Shown here piece by piece: positions 28,754 through 39,299 of a stretch of 64,000 nt of DNA. Within the stretch, counting starts at the first letter, position 1. Every line of letters starts with the position of its first letter. A model generated the notes under the pieces. It did not search any database. It was not told the DNA's origin and worked only from the letters and a program-made list of their open reading frames with translations. Both the position numbers and the translations under genes were made by a program. The DNA lies in NCBI GenBank assembly GCA_021108415.1, contig JAIOQX010000002.1, forward strand, positions 597,519-661,518. The letters run 5' to 3'. The stretch comes from Acholeplasmataceae bacterium (lineage in GTDB: Bacteria; Bacillota_I; Bacilli_A; Acholeplasmatales; Acholeplasmataceae).

Positions 28754-29550
28754 GCTTTTATTCTTTTAACAACATCAAGTTTAACCCATTCAGAAAAATC
28801 TTCTTCTTGATGTTTTATTTTAACTTTTTGTCCTAATATATTTACATCGACTACTAAGACTTGTTCGCCTTCAACTTCAACGATTTCATGAAAATCAGGA
28901 AGGTTTTTCTTTAGTTCAGTATATGCATCATCTTCATATTTTATACAGCACAACAATTTCCCACATACACCTGAAATCTTTTGTGGGTTTAAAGCTAGAT
29001 TTTGATTTTTTGCCATTTTAATAGAAACCGTATCAAATTCTCCAATAAAAGTCGTACAACATAAGATGAGTCCGCATGGACCAATACCACCAATCATTTT
29101 AGCTGCATCTCTTGGACCTATTTGTCGTAATTCAATACGTGTATGATAGATCTCACTTAAATCTCTAACAAGATTTCTAAAATCTACTCGGCTTTCTGCT
29201 TCAAAATAAATAAGTAATCTTTTTCGATCAAGTGTATATTCAGCCCCAAGAATTTTCATTTCAAGTTCATTTTTTATCGCTAATTTTTTAGCAGTTTCAA
29301 CAACACCTTTTTCAAGTGTTAGATTGTATTGTTCTTCTTTCATATCTTCATCTTGGGCAACTCGGATAATCGGTTTTAATTCACTTGTAAGTTCATTTGC
29401 TTCAATTTCTTTTAGCATATAAACTCTACCTATTTCGATACCTCTTGAAGTTTCAACAACCACAAGATCATCTTGTTTAACCTCTATATTTTGATATGAA
29501 AAGAAATATTTCTTTCCAGCTTCTTTAAATTGTACTAAAGCAACGTCCAT
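28750..29550 (-). CDS. ricT: RicT/YaaT family (PSP1 C-terminal domain)
   Basis: RQIGPRDAAKMIGGIGPCGLILCCTTFI, KISGVCGKLLCCIKYE. Confidence 0.93.
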   Translation of the reverse strand: MDVALVQFKEAGKKYFFSYQNIEVKQDDLVVVETSRGIEIGRVYMLKEIEANELTSELKPIIRVAQDEDMKEEQYNLTLEKGVVETAKKLAIKNELEMKILGAEYTLDRKRLLIYFEAESRVDFRNLVRDLSEIYHTRIELRQIGPRDAAKMIGGIGPCGLILCCTTFIGEFDTVSIKMAKNQNLALNPQKISGVCGKLLCCIKYEDDAYTELKKNLPDFHEIVEVEGEQVLVVDVNILGQKVKIKHQEEDFSEWVKLDVVKRIKA

Positions 29551-29554
29551 GATG

Positions 29555-30499
29555 CTACCTCTTTTTCTCTAATATATAACTCAGTTCATCTAAAGCTAAG
29601 TCTGCATTAATATAATAAGTTTGTTTTTGTATTGTGTCTTGAATGGCTTCGATGAGCTCATTGATTTGATTAACTTTCATTTGATCACTTTGGATCTGAA
29701 TAAATTCTTTTAAATATCCATAAATGATGGGTTGATTAGCTCTATAATGTATTAAATCTACATGATAAAGTAATAATAATTCTAAAAAGTTTTTAAATAC
29801 ATCTCTATCTTGTAAAACAATTCCTGCTTGTTTACTAAAAAATATAGGAAATGAAATATTTCTATTTCCCCAGTTTTTAGCAATTTGTTCAATAAAATCA
29901 AGCATACCTATAAAATTGGGGTCTTTAGATAATTCAATTGCTTGATCTATATCTTTGGTTAGATAAGGTGCAAGTGTTGCAGCATTTTCATCAATACCTA
30001 ATTCCATTAACTCTTCTTTTAAAACTTCTTCATTGATCTCAGTCAAATGAATGACTTGAGATCTTGAAATAATTGTAGGAATCATGCTTTCTATATTGTC
30101 AGTTAATAAAAATCCATAAACTTCTTTACTGCTAGGATCTTCCATAAATTTTAGTAATGAATTAGCTGCACTTTGACTCATTTTTTCCACGTGAGTAATC
30201 ACATATATTCTTGGGCCTTTAACTAATGCAGTTTTAGAAAACTCTGATTGCAGATTAAGGATTTGTTCTTTTTTCAAACTTAATCCATCTGGTTCAATGA
30301 CCATCAAATTAGAAATTGTTCTTTGCTTGATTTGAATTTTTAGATGATTATTTTCAGGCTTGTTTTGATTTAATATCAAATAACTGACATAATCAACCAA
30401 CTGTTCTTTACCGCTACCTTTAGGTCCGCTAATCAAATAAAGATGAGATAGTCTATTCTTTTTTATGGTTTGTTCAAAAAAATGTAAGGCTCTTTTCAT
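29555..30499 (-). CDS. holB: DNA polymerase III subunit delta'
   Basis: HLYLISGPKGSGKEQL, MSQSAANSLLKFMEDPSS. Confidence 0.85.
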   Translation of the reverse strand: MKRALHFFEQTIKKNRLSHLYLISGPKGSGKEQLVDYVSYLILNQNKPENNHLKIQIKQRTISNLMVIEPDGLSLKKEQILNLQSEFSKTALVKGPRIYVITHVEKMSQSAANSLLKFMEDPSSKEVYGFLLTDNIESMIPTIISRSQVIHLTEINEEVLKEELMELGIDENAATLAPYLTKDIDQAIELSKDPNFIGMLDFIEQIAKNWGNRNISFPIFFSKQAGIVLQDRDVFKNFLELLLLYHVDLIHYRANQPIIYGYLKEFIQIQSDQMKVNQINELIEAIQDTIQKQTYYINADLALDELSYILEKKR

Positions 30500-31098
30500 A
30501 TCTTTTCCTTTATGGTTTTTATGATTAGATTTGTAATATGTTCAATGGTATCATTTCCATCTATTTTTACGATTCTATTTGGATATAATTCTAAAAGTTC
30601 TAAATATCCTGATCTAACTTTATCATGAAAAACGTTAGTCTCTTGATCTAGTCGATCATATTTAGTGCGCCCCTTTATTCTTTTGATCCCGATATTTGGA
30701 TCTAGATCAATATAAAATGTTAAGTCTGGCATATGTTGTGTTGCATATTTGTTGATACTTAACACAAAATCTATACCTAAATTTCTAGCATATCCTTGAT
30801 ATGCTAGAGAGCTATCTAAATAGCGATCACATAGAACTATGTCATAATCTTTTAATGAAGGCAAGATGACTTCATCTAAATGTTGTGCTCTTGAGGCAGC
30901 TAAAAGAAGTGCTTCAGTATATGGTGTAACGCCTTCATACTTAGGATTTAAGATGATATCTCTAATCGCTTCAGCTATCATGGATCCACCTGGTTCTCTA
31001 GTTGTTTTAATTTTATATGTAGCTTTTAGGTTGTCAAAGACATGCTTGATTAAGGTTGTTTTACCTGTACCTTCTCCACCTTCAAATGTGATAAACAT
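30496..31098 (-). CDS. tmk: thymidylate kinase
   Basis: MFITFEGGEGTGKTTLIKHV, TREPGG, DRYLDSSLAYQGYAR. Confidence 0.96.
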   Translation of the reverse strand: MFITFEGGEGTGKTTLIKHVFDNLKATYKIKTTREPGGSMIAEAIRDIILNPKYEGVTPYTEALLLAASRAQHLDEVILPSLKDYDIVLCDRYLDSSLAYQGYARNLGIDFVLSINKYATQHMPDLTFYIDLDPNIGIKRIKGRTKYDRLDQETNVFHDKVRSGYLELLELYPNRIVKIDGNDTIEHITNLIIKTIKEKI

Positions 31099-31110
31099 GA
31101 TTTTCTCCTT

Positions 31111-31830
31111 TTAATAATATATCTTTTGTAAATATAGACCTCTAGATTCTGCAGTTTTACCTGCAAGTTGTCGATCTTGAGTTTCTAAAATGGTTTTAAT
31201 CATCATTGGTTCCATACGTCCAAGTCCAATTTCTATTAGCGTACCAACCATGGAGCGAACCATATATTTTAAGAAACTATTTCCATGAAATGTGAGTATA
31301 TAATGCTTTTTAGTTTCTTTTAAATCAATTGCATAAATAGTTTTAATAGTCGATTTACCCTTGACCAATTGACAAAACCCTCTAAAGTTATGCGTACCTA
31401 TAAAATAAGGTAGTGCTTCTTTAATTGGATTGATATCTAGTCCTCGAACATACACTTCATAATTCGCATCAAATGCGCTACTTGGATTTTTAGCAATCAC
31501 ATATCTATACTTCTTTGATTTTGAATCGTGTCTAGAATGAAAATCCGGTTTTGTTTTTTTAATTGATAAAACTCTAATATCAAGTGGCAAGCGATCATTG
31601 ACTCTCATCCAATTCTCTAGTGTTAAGTCTAGATCACTATCGAAATGAAAAACTTGTCCTTTAGCGTGAACACCTTTATCAGTTCTACCTGCTGCGTGTA
31701 TTCTAATCACACTTTGAGTCATCAATCTAAATGCTCTTTCAACTACACCTTGAATCCCTAATGCATTTTTTTGTATTTGGAATCCATGATATCTTGTTCC
31801 ATCATAACTTAAAACTGCTTTATATCTCAT
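31111..31830 (-). CDS. truA: tRNA pseudouridine synthase A
   Basis: YDGTRYHGFQIQ, AAGRTDKGVHAKGQV. Confidence 0.95.
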   Translation of the reverse strand: MRYKAVLSYDGTRYHGFQIQKNALGIQGVVERAFRLMTQSVIRIHAAGRTDKGVHAKGQVFHFDSDLDLTLENWMRVNDRLPLDIRVLSIKKTKPDFHSRHDSKSKKYRYVIAKNPSSAFDANYEVYVRGLDINPIKEALPYFIGTHNFRGFCQLVKGKSTIKTIYAIDLKETKKHYILTFHGNSFLKYMVRSMVGTLIEIGLGRMEPMMIKTILETQDRQLAGKTAESRGLYLQKIYY

Positions 31831-31831
31831 G

Positions 31832-32812
31832 CTATATCACTCTAGTATAAATCATAACACCTAAAATTAAGCATGCGATGATTAAAGTTGCGATATCTTT
31901 AAAAGATAATATATATTGATCAATTCTAGTTCTTTTTTGACCAATCACATAGCCTCTGACTTCCATAGCATTTCCTAAATCTTCAGATCTTTTAAATGAA
32001 ATTACAAAAACTGGAATCAAAAGAGAAATAATTTGGCTTATTTTTTCTTTAAATGTTGATTCTTTGAAATCAACACCTCTTGATGCTTGAGCTTTCATGA
32101 TTTTTTCTGTTTCAATTAAAAGTGTTGGTATATATCTTAGGGTTAAAGATAACATCATCGCAATCATATCTACTGGCACTTTAACTATTTTTAAAGGTTT
32201 TAATAAAGACTCAATGCCGTAATTAAGATCTGTTGTCATGGTTGTAAATGTCAAAAGTGAAGTAAGAATAATTACATTTGCTATTCTTAAAAAGATAAAT
32301 CCTGCTCTTAAGAGTCCTTGATCATAAACTTCTAGGGTATAGGATGTTAAAGCAATATATGGGAGTACTGCCTGAAGGGCAAATATAGCAAAAACAGCAA
32401 TAAAGAAATATAGTATTCTAAATTTAATGTATTTCTTTGTTAGATTATAAAATACTATCAATAAAATGATGGCAGCTATACTTGAAAGCGAAATATACAT
32501 CTTAATAGGTCCTAAAACTAAATTACCTGTATTCACATAAAATAGTTGAATAATAAAGGTGAATGTTAGTAAAAAGACGATTGGCTTTAAGCCGTTTAAA
32601 ACTTTTCCTAATGGAATCTTTGTAGAAATCGTTAGTAAAATGATAATCGCCAACATGGATATCATTGATAACAATGGAATGAGATCTGCTGATACTGGGA
32701 CTAGGAAAGTTGCAACCAACATAATGACTAAACTAAATAGTTTTATTCTTGGATCTAATTTATGTAGCCAAGAATCACCAGGAATATATTGACCAATTGT
32801 AATATTATTCAT
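31832..32812 (-). CDS. ecfT: ECF transporter transmembrane protein EcfT
   Basis: GDSWLHKLDPRIKLFSLV, ASRGVDF, EVRGY. Confidence 0.93.
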   Translation of the reverse strand: MNNITIGQYIPGDSWLHKLDPRIKLFSLVIMLVATFLVPVSADLIPLLSMISMLAIIILLTISTKIPLGKVLNGLKPIVFLLTFTFIIQLFYVNTGNLVLGPIKMYISLSSIAAIILLIVFYNLTKKYIKFRILYFFIAVFAIFALQAVLPYIALTSYTLEVYDQGLLRAGFIFLRIANVIILTSLLTFTTMTTDLNYGIESLLKPLKIVKVPVDMIAMMLSLTLRYIPTLLIETEKIMKAQASRGVDFKESTFKEKISQIISLLIPVFVISFKRSEDLGNAMEVRGYVIGQKRTRIDQYILSFKDIATLIIACLILGVMIYTRVI

Positions 32813-33653
32813 GAGCTGCCTCCTTTAGATAGCGAAGTAAGCTTTCAAAATCATATTTTGGTTGATAAGGTAGATTGATTTCTTTTTCAAGATGTTTTAA
32901 TATTCTTAAAGGAGTAGGTAGATCAAGATGAAATGAATCAAAGTCTGGATGTTCAAAAAGATCTTCTTTTTTACCATCAAAGATGATTTCTCCTTGTTCT
33001 AGAACAATAACTCTTTTTGCATATTCAGATACGATATCCATATCATGAGAAATTAAAACAATTGATTTATGGTCAATTTCATGAAGATCTTTAAAGATTT
33101 TCATTAAATCTTTTCTCCCTTTAGGATCAAGACCACGTGTAGGTTCATCTAGCACTAAGATTTTTGGTTCCATAGCTAAAATTCCCGCTACAGCTACTCT
33201 TCTCATTTGTCCACCACTGATTCTAAATGGTGATTGTTCATAAAGATCTGGGTCTATACCAACTATAGTTGCAGCTTTTTTTGCTTTAATTAATGCTTCT
33301 TCTTCAGTTGATTTAAAGTTTTTAGGTCCAAACATAATATCTTTTAAAATGGTTTCTTCAAATAATTGGTATTCTGGAAACTGAAAAACAAGACCAACTT
33401 TTTGTCTTAAATGATTAATCTTTTGATTTTTTTGTGGAGGAAGTGTTTGTCCTAAAACATTAACAGTTCCACTTGTTGGTAGTAAAAGTGCATTCATATG
33501 TTGTACTAAAGTAGATTTCCCACTGCCTGTATGTCCAATAATCGCAATAAATTCATCTTTTTCATCTATGGATAAATTCACTTTATCAAGTGCATCATAA
33601 TTTACTTTTATACCTTTATATTTATAACCTACATCTTTGAATTGAATGTCCAT
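32805..33653 (-). CDS. ecfA2: ECF transporter ATP-binding protein EcfA2
   Basis: GHTGSGKSTLVQHM, LVFQFPEYQLFEET, SGGQMRRVAVAGILAMEPKILVLDEPTRGLDP. Confidence 0.93.
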   Translation of the reverse strand: MDIQFKDVGYKYKGIKVNYDALDKVNLSIDEKDEFIAIIGHTGSGKSTLVQHMNALLLPTSGTVNVLGQTLPPQKNQKINHLRQKVGLVFQFPEYQLFEETILKDIMFGPKNFKSTEEEALIKAKKAATIVGIDPDLYEQSPFRISGGQMRRVAVAGILAMEPKILVLDEPTRGLDPKGRKDLMKIFKDLHEIDHKSIVLISHDMDIVSEYAKRVIVLEQGEIIFDGKKEDLFEHPDFDSFHLDLPTPLRILKHLEKEINLPYQPKYDFESLLRYLKEAAHE

Positions 33654-34432
33654 AATGCGTCCACAACCCTTTTACTAATCTTTTTGTCTTTAGAAACCTC
33701 ATTATATACACTTAATTCAAAAGGCAGTTCTAAATGAGAAGATTTTAGAATTTCTTCTTCTGCAAATACTTCTTTTGGTGTACCTTTTAAAATCAATTCT
33801 CCATTTTTTAATACAATGAGTTCATCACTTTGCGTCGCAAATGATAAATCATGTGTAATGGTAATAATGGTTTTATGATATTCTTTATTAAGTTTTCTAA
33901 TTAATTCGATAATATCTCTTGTGCCTTCAGGATCTAACATAGAAGTTGCTTCATCTAAGATTAAAATATCTTGCTCCATGGCAAGTGCTCCAGCTATTGC
34001 AACTCTTTGTTTTTGACCACCTGATAATTGATGTGGTTCCTTATTTAAAAAATCCTGCATGCCAACAAGATGTGCATAATAATCTATTTTCTCCACCATT
34101 TCATTGTGTGGAATTCTTTGATTTTCTAACCCAAACGCAATGTCATGCTTAACAGTAACCCCTACAAATTGATTGTCTGGGTTTTGAAAAACAATACCTA
34201 TTTTTTTTCTAATACTGCCTAAGTTTTCATCTGTTAAAGCTAGGTCATCTATTTCTATTGTTCCTTTTGAAGGAGTAATCAAGCCTACTAGAAGTTTTGA
34301 TAATGTTGATTTACCTGAACCATTATGGCCTAAAATAGAGACCCAAGCACCTTTTTTTATGTTAAATGTAACATCTTTTAGTGCTTCGTCATGACCATTA
34401 TATGAAAAACTTAGATCGCTTACTTTGATCAT
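33629..34432 (-). CDS. ecfA1: ECF transporter ATP-binding protein EcfA1
   Basis: GHNGSGKSTLSKLLVG, VFQNPDNQFVGVTV, LSGGQKQRVAIAGALAMEQDILILDEATSMLDP. Confidence 0.93.
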   Translation of the reverse strand: MIKVSDLSFSYNGHDEALKDVTFNIKKGAWVSILGHNGSGKSTLSKLLVGLITPSKGTIEIDDLALTDENLGSIRKKIGIVFQNPDNQFVGVTVKHDIAFGLENQRIPHNEMVEKIDYYAHLVGMQDFLNKEPHQLSGGQKQRVAIAGALAMEQDILILDEATSMLDPEGTRDIIELIRKLNKEYHKTIITITHDLSFATQSDELIVLKNGELILKGTPKEVFAEEEILKSSHLELPFELSVYNEVSKDKKISKRVVDALWTFNSKM

Positions 34433-34560
34433 AAATTCACCTACATTTCATTCTATAACATTATACCATGCAAAGGTGAGTTTATAAAGACATTCAGATG
34501 ATAAGATTTACTTTTTATTTCTCATTCTTTTTAAAGATATATGCCTATAATTTAAGTTTG

Positions 34561-34580
34561 ATTTACTTTTTAAAGTAAAT
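34561..34580. promoter_or_regulatory. palindrome upstream of trxA-trxB; candidate operator
   Basis: atttacttt-tt-aaagtaaat; a TATAAT lies downstream at 34607-34612. Confidence 0.35.
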
Positions 34581-34678
34581 GTCTTTAGTTTTCTGGTGTT
34601 TTTCTTTATAATAGTTATGAAACATAAGCTCTACAATCAACTGATCTTAGAGACTTATAACATAAATGAGGTGTAATC

Positions 34679-34990
34679 GTGGTAAAGCATTTAAAAACAA
34701 GCGAATTTAAAAAAGAAGTTTTAGAAAGTGACGTTCCAGTATTAGTTGATTTTTGGGCTAAGTGGTGCAGTCCATGTTTAAGAGTTGCTCCAATCTTAGA
34801 TGAGTTAAGCGATGATGTAAAAGGTGTCGCTAAGATTTGTAAATTAGAAGTTGATGAAGAATATGAAATCGCTGATTTATACGATATTATGAGTATTCCA
34901 ACTATAGCTGTCTTTGTAAATGGTGAAATTAAAGACCAAATGATTGGTGTCCAATCTAAAAAAACTTTAATGAAGCTTTTAGGTTTATGA
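34679..34990 (+). CDS. trxA: thioredoxin with CSPC active site
   Basis: VLVDFWAKWCSPCLRVAPILDEL ... IMSIPTIAVFVNGE. Confidence 0.93.
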   Translation: MVKHLKTSEFKKEVLESDVPVLVDFWAKWCSPCLRVAPILDELSDDVKGVAKICKLEVDEEYEIADLYDIMSIPTIAVFVNGEIKDQMIGVQSKKTLMKLLGL

Positions 34991-35847
34991 AAGACGTCGT
35001 TATTGTCGGAGTAGGTCCAGCTGGTATTTCAGCAGCAATCTACTTAAAAAGAGCTGGTATGAATCCACTTGTCATTGGACAGGATTTTGGAACTTTAAAG
35101 AGTTATACAGGAAAGATTGAAAACTATTATGGTTTTGAAAATCCTATATCAGGTGACACTTTAATTGAAAATGGAATCAAACAAGCAAAGAACTTAGATG
35201 TTGAAATATTATTAGATTCTGTTATTTCACTCGATCAAGAAGATGGTCACTTTATTATAAAAACAATTCAACATCAATTTACTTCCAAGTCTGTTATTTT
35301 AGCAACTGGTAAAAAACGTTTATCTTTATCTATTCCTGGATTTAATCAATTTAAGGCAAAAGGTATTAGTTTTTGTGCAACTTGTGATGGCTACTTCTTC
35401 AGAAGAAAAAAGATAGCGATTGTTGGATGTGGACATTATATGATTAATGAGTTAGAAGTATTATCACAAATCAATAAAGATATTACTATTTTTACTAATG
35501 GGCATGAGTTAATAGATGATGTTGATTTTCCTGTAGTTAAATCAAAAATTGTTAAGTTTGTAGGAGAGCAAAAACTATCTCATATAGAAACTGAAGATGG
35601 TGAAAGCTATGAAGTCCAAGGTGCATTTATTGCAATTGGAACACCGAGTTCTATAGATTTTGCTACAAAATTAGGAGTGATTATAGATAAAAATAATATC
35701 TCAGTTGATCAAAATTATCAAACAAATATTGATGGTTTATTTGCAATTGGTGATGTCATTGGTGGCAAATTACAGATTGCCAAAGCTGTATATGATGGCA
35801 TGATGGTTGCTGATCAAATTAATAATTATATAAAACATAAAATATAA
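34987..35847 (+). CDS. thioredoxin reductase-like FAD/NAD(P) oxidoreductase
   Basis: DVVIVGVGPAGISAAIYLKRAG, SFCATCDGYFFRRKKIAIVGCG, GLFAIGDVIGG; 4-nt overlap with trxA. Confidence 0.9.
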   Translation: MKDVVIVGVGPAGISAAIYLKRAGMNPLVIGQDFGTLKSYTGKIENYYGFENPISGDTLIENGIKQAKNLDVEILLDSVISLDQEDGHFIIKTIQHQFTSKSVILATGKKRLSLSIPGFNQFKAKGISFCATCDGYFFRRKKIAIVGCGHYMINELEVLSQINKDITIFTNGHELIDDVDFPVVKSKIVKFVGEQKLSHIETEDGESYEVQGAFIAIGTPSSIDFATKLGVIIDKNNISVDQNYQTNIDGLFAIGDVIGGKLQIAKAVYDGMMVADQINNYIKHKI

Positions 35848-35873
35848 AAAGAGGCCCAGCCTCTTTTTTTTAG

Positions 35874-37088
35874 TTAAATTTTTTTACCTGCATATTTTCC
35901 TGCAATATATCCGCTAGACCAAGCCCATTGCAAATTATATCCACCACATAGTGCATCAATATCTAATACTTCTCCTGCAAAAAATAAGCCTTTATGAACT
36001 TTAGATTCTAAAGTCATTTGATCTACTTTAGCTAAATCAATACCACCAGCTGTCACTTGAGCATCATCAAAGCCTTTAGAGTTAACAATTAAAAATCTCC
36101 AATCATAAAGAATATCTAATACTTTTTTTAAATCTTTCCCTGAAAGATTTGCTGTCTTTTGATTAAAGTTAAATATATCAGCTTCTTTTAACAATGGGTG
36201 AATAAGCTTATTCGGAATAAGTCCTACTAAAGCCATTTCAATGGATTTATCATTTAAGTTTTTAAACCTATTCACAAGTTCAAAAACTTTCAAATCATTG
36301 ATAAGGATCACTTTAATATATATTGTTTTATTCTCTAACAATAACTGATTTGCAAATCTTGATATTTGTAATATAGTTGGACCTGATATACCAAACTTAG
36401 TAAACAACACATCTCCACTTTCCTCGTGGACTACCTGTTCATTAAAAATGAGTTGAGCTTTTGCTTTCACTTTAACTCCATCCATTTGTTTTAAATATGG
36501 ATAATCTAGATTCAATTTCACTAACGATGGAAAAACTTCTGTAATTTCATGTCCTAGTTTTTTAGCGATTATATATCCATTGCCATCACTTCCACTTTTT
36601 GGAAGTGCCTTACCTCCGGTAGTTAATATAACTTTATCAGCTTTAAATTCTTTATGCTGAGTTTTGATTATATACTTATTGTTTTGAATTTTAATCTCTT
36701 GGACATAGATCTCAAATATAATTTCAATACCCAATTTTTTAAGTTCATGAAGCAAGACTTCTACAATACTTGCTGCTTGTTCTGAATAAGGATATGCTTT
36801 TCCTAAATCTTCAATTTTTGGAATAATTCCTAAATTCTCAAAAAACTTAACTGTATGGTCTGGTCCAAATTGTTCAAATATAGATTTGACAAATTCTGGA
36901 TGATTATAATTATATTCGGTTGCATCAACATTTGTGAAATTACATCTACCATTTCCAGTAGCAAGTATCTTTTTACCTATTTTTGTGTTTCTCTCTAACA
37001 TAAAAACATCTGCACCTTGTTCTTTTGCAGATATTGCAGCTAAGATTCCACTTGCACCAGCTCCGATGACACATACCTTATTTGACAT
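35874..37088 (-). CDS. HI0933/YhiN-family flavoprotein
   Basis: KVCVIGAGASGILAAISAKEQGADVFMLERNTKIGKKILATGNGRCNFTN; GGYNLQWAWSSGYIAG. Confidence 0.88.
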   Translation of the reverse strand: MSNKVCVIGAGASGILAAISAKEQGADVFMLERNTKIGKKILATGNGRCNFTNVDATEYNYNHPEFVKSIFEQFGPDHTVKFFENLGIIPKIEDLGKAYPYSEQAASIVEVLLHELKKLGIEIIFEIYVQEIKIQNNKYIIKTQHKEFKADKVILTTGGKALPKSGSDGNGYIIAKKLGHEITEVFPSLVKLNLDYPYLKQMDGVKVKAKAQLIFNEQVVHEESGDVLFTKFGISGPTILQISRFANQLLLENKTIYIKVILINDLKVFELVNRFKNLNDKSIEMALVGLIPNKLIHPLLKEADIFNFNQKTANLSGKDLKKVLDILYDWRFLIVNSKGFDDAQVTAGGIDLAKVDQMTLESKVHKGLFFAGEVLDIDALCGGYNLQWAWSSGYIAGKYAGKKI

Positions 37089-37178
37089 AATTTGTCCTCC
37101 ATATTTCAAGAATATTATAACATACATTTTATTCTAAAAAAAACAGCTTATCATAATTGACAAGCTGTTTATCGTTAC

Positions 37179-37553
37179 CTATAAGAACTTATATCTAACA
37201 TATGCAGAACCTATCATCAAAATGACACATAATACTGAAATAATATTTGTATACCATCCCAAGAACGTGATCATTAATAATCCTGCAATTAAAGAAAGGT
37301 TGACGACTATATTCGTAATAGTTTCTAGTCCTTCTTTATTTTTAAAACCAACAATATCTAAAACTAACAAAACCAAATGTCCAATAGTTGTAACAAATAC
37401 AACAACTATAATAATGTTACCAAATAATAAAATATCACTAGATGTCATAGCTTGAATACCCGTTAACTTGATATCTTCAACATTAAACATTGGAAGAAAA
37501 AAACAAGTTAGAATACCTAGGATGACAATAAATTGAATCGTTTTAAATTTCAT
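37179..37553 (-). CDS. hypothetical membrane protein
   Basis: Hydrophobic ORF within operon-like context. Confidence 0.5.
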   Translation of the reverse strand: MKFKTIQFIVILGILTCFFLPMFNVEDIKLTGIQAMTSSDILLFGNIIIVVVFVTTIGHLVLLVLDIVGFKNKEGLETITNIVVNLSLIAGLLMITFLGWYTNIISVLCVILMIGSAYVRYKFL

Positions 37554-37556
37554 TGC

Positions 37557-39248
37557 TTAAAGCTTCATATCATCGACTTGATTTAGATAAGCTTTGATTG
37601 GTTCTACTATTTTTTTAACATTGCCTTTAATGAATGGGTTTTGCAGTTTAGCTGTTTCAACAAGATCTACGAAACTCTTTGATCCACCAAGTTTACATAA
37701 AGCTAAATAACTTGTTAAGGCTTTTTGTCGATCTTCTTGACTCATAATCCAATATTGGAAAGCACAAACTTGTGCTAAAGTATAATCTATGTAATAAAAT
37801 GGTGCGCCAAAGATATGACCTTGTCTAAACCAGTATGTACCTTTGTCCATAAACTTATCATCACCGTAATCTTTGAAAGGCATATATTTCTTCTCTAAGT
37901 CTCTCCATAAAGATTTTCTTTGATCTGGTGTCATTTTAGGATTAGCATAGATTCCGTGTTGGAATTCATCTACTAAAACCCCATAAGGAAGAAATGAAAC
38001 TGCACCAGCCAAGTGGTTGAATTTATATTTATCAGTATCTTCTAAGAAAAATTGATCAATCCATGGCCATGCAAGAAATTCCATACTCATTGAATGAATT
38101 TCAGCTGCTTCCATAGTTGGCCATCTATATTCTGGTAATAAATCTCTACTAGAATACACTTGAAATGCATGTCCTGCTTCATGTGTAAGAACGTCTACGT
38201 CATGTGATGTTCCATTAAAATTAGCAAATATAAATGGAGATTTATAATCTGGAATATACGTACAATAGCCTCCACCTTGTTTACCAGGTTTGCTATCTAG
38301 ATCTAGTAAATCGTGTTCAATCATGAAATTAAAGAATTCTCCAGTTTCACTACTCATTTCATCATACATCTTTTTAGCTCTTTCTACCATCCAATCTCTA
38401 TCGCCTTTAGGTGTAGGATTACCTGATAAAAATGAAAGTGCAAGATCATAAGATTTAGGAGAATCAATACCTAATCTTTTAGCTTTTCTTTCAGTTAACT
38501 CTGATACTAAAGGTACAATATCTTCAAATATTTGATCTCTATATTTTTTAACATCATTAAAATCGTAATCTGTTCTACTAAAACGATCATATCCAAGTTG
38601 AATAAAGTTTTCATATCCAAGTGATTTTGCGATCTTATCTCTCACTTGAACCATTTCATCATATATACGATCAAATTCTGATTCATTTTCTTCAAAGAAC
38701 TTTGAAACGACTAATTGTGCTTGATGTCTAGTTTCTCTATCTTTATCTTGAATAAAAGGAGCCATTTGACTTAAGTTATAAATGCCATCTTTAAACTTTA
38801 TTTCTGCAGACGCAATCAACTTCCCATATTCTGTAGATAGTTTGTTTTCTTTTTGCATATCAGGAATAATTTCTGGTTTAAAAGTCTTTTGAGCAAGTTC
38901 AGCACGTTTAAAGATTAAGGATCCCAGATATGATTCTAGTTCTTCTCTATTTTTTGATGCTAAAAGTTTAAGAATTAATTGATGTTCGTATTGTTGTAAA
39001 ACAGGTCCATTTTCATCAAAAAATGCTTGTTCTGCTTCATAAAATTCATCCTTTGTGTTCAAACTGTTTCTTACTGAAACAATAGTTGCAAGAGATCCTA
39101 CATGATCATTAATTTCAAAGATATCATCTACAGCCTTCTTTTCAACTTCAAAAGTGTTTTCTCCACCAATTAGCGCTATGTTTTTTTCTAATTCTTTTAC
39201 AATTTTATCTAAATCTGGTCTTTCATACTTATAATCATTAAATTTCAT
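37557..39248 (-). CDS. M3 family oligoendopeptidase
   Basis: DVDVLTHEAGHAFQVYSS (HExxH), EAAEIHSMSMEFLAWP. Confidence 0.93.
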   Translation of the reverse strand: MKFNDYKYERPDLDKIVKELEKNIALIGGENTFEVEKKAVDDIFEINDHVGSLATIVSVRNSLNTKDEFYEAEQAFFDENGPVLQQYEHQLILKLLASKNREELESYLGSLIFKRAELAQKTFKPEIIPDMQKENKLSTEYGKLIASAEIKFKDGIYNLSQMAPFIQDKDRETRHQAQLVVSKFFEENESEFDRIYDEMVQVRDKIAKSLGYENFIQLGYDRFSRTDYDFNDVKKYRDQIFEDIVPLVSELTERKAKRLGIDSPKSYDLALSFLSGNPTPKGDRDWMVERAKKMYDEMSSETGEFFNFMIEHDLLDLDSKPGKQGGGYCTYIPDYKSPFIFANFNGTSHDVDVLTHEAGHAFQVYSSRDLLPEYRWPTMEAAEIHSMSMEFLAWPWIDQFFLEDTDKYKFNHLAGAVSFLPYGVLVDEFQHGIYANPKMTPDQRKSLWRDLEKKYMPFKDYGDDKFMDKGTYWFRQGHIFGAPFYYIDYTLAQVCAFQYWIMSQEDRQKALTSYLALCKLGGSKSFVDLVETAKLQNPFIKGNVKKIVEPIKAYLNQVDDMKL

Positions 39249-39299
39249 ATGTTTTCCTCTTTCTATAAGATCTTATCTATTATTATAACATGTTATGAA

